NCBI RefSeq assembly: GCF_037975245.1
Contig: NC_092572.1
Coordinates: forward strand, 22,736,489 to 22,800,488
Origin: Apostichopus japonicus
Lineage: Eukaryota > Echinodermata > Holothuroidea > Aspidochirotida > Stichopodidae
Direction: 5' to 3'
DNA: 64,000 bases
Part shown: piece by piece, positions 63,909-64,000 of the stretch
How the letters are laid out: every line of letters starts with the position of its first letter
Numbering within the stretch: position 1 is the stretch's first letter
The notes under the pieces: model-generated
What the model saw: only the letters and a program-made list of their open reading frames with translations
What the model was told of the DNA's origin: nothing
Database searches by the model: none
Position numbers and translations under genes: made by a program

Positions 63909-64000
63909 TTGTAACATCAAATTAAATAAAAATTAAATTTTCCTTTTCTTACAAGAAGAAATAATTTGTTCATTTTGAAATTACCTCCATTTCTTTTGTT
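63909..64000 (+). repeat. Start of a fifth tandem unit (cut by window end)
   Basis: Matches the first ~90 bp of units 2, 3 and 4 (landmarks AAATTTTCCTTTTCTTACAA and TGAAATTACCTCCATTTC), so at least part of another unit follows. Confidence 0.6.

Noticed and set aside
1-64000. CRISPR arrays, operons, tRNA or rRNA genes
   Set aside because: None seen. Direct repeats here are minisatellites or gene-scale duplications, and the gene structure is eukaryotic.

Overview
The window is eukaryotic, AT-rich and gene-poor. Genes are split into short exons with GT-AG introns, and there are no operons. The proteins I can assemble are a C-type lectin, a transmembrane protein with four immunoglobulin domains, and a family of small secreted cysteine-containing peptides. 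These, the AT-rich introns and the small DNA-transposon relics suggest an invertebrate deuterostome, probably an echinoderm; a sea cucumber is my best guess. The species call is inference and has not been tested by a search.

Layout. (1) 1-10,970 holds two diverged copies of a block carrying a minus-strand C-type lectin gene. Copy A (3,002-6,442) has every exon but is one base short in the first lectin-domain exon. Copy B (9,363-10,942) is a wreck: it has lost its promoter, a splice donor, a splice acceptor and the first half of the lectin domain, and its last exon is doubled. (2) 12,834-23,404, minus strand, is a type I membrane protein: signal peptide, four Ig domains on phase 1-1 exons, one membrane helix and several alternative cytoplasmic tails. 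Its first intron holds a ~2.1 kb DNA-transposon relic. (3) 23,405-30,290 is mostly non-coding, with a clean 1,011-bp element that has terminal inverted repeats and an 8-bp target duplication, AT microsatellites and a cluster of TGACGTCA motifs. (4) 30,290 to the window end is a tandem array of 7.2-9.2 kb units, each with one plus-strand, four-exon gene.

The array is the most notable system. Each intact gene (copies 1-3) has a TATA box, a non-coding first exon, a ~2-3 kb intron, and three coding exons for a 90-residue precursor: signal peptide, strongly acidic pro-segment, Lys-Arg cleavage site, Gly-Lys repeat, then a four-cysteine tail. This is the architecture of a prepro-antimicrobial peptide, but I do not recognise the family; an adhesive or signalling peptide is also possible. 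Copy 4 has lost exon 1 and carries a nonsense codon in exon 3, yet its exon 2 is identical to that of copies 2 and 3, which suggests gene conversion. The array runs off the right edge.

All three gene groups are secreted or cell-surface products of kinds often used in invertebrate immunity (lectin, Ig receptor, cationic peptide), and two of the three are duplicated and decaying locally. Whether this is a functional immune cluster is inference.
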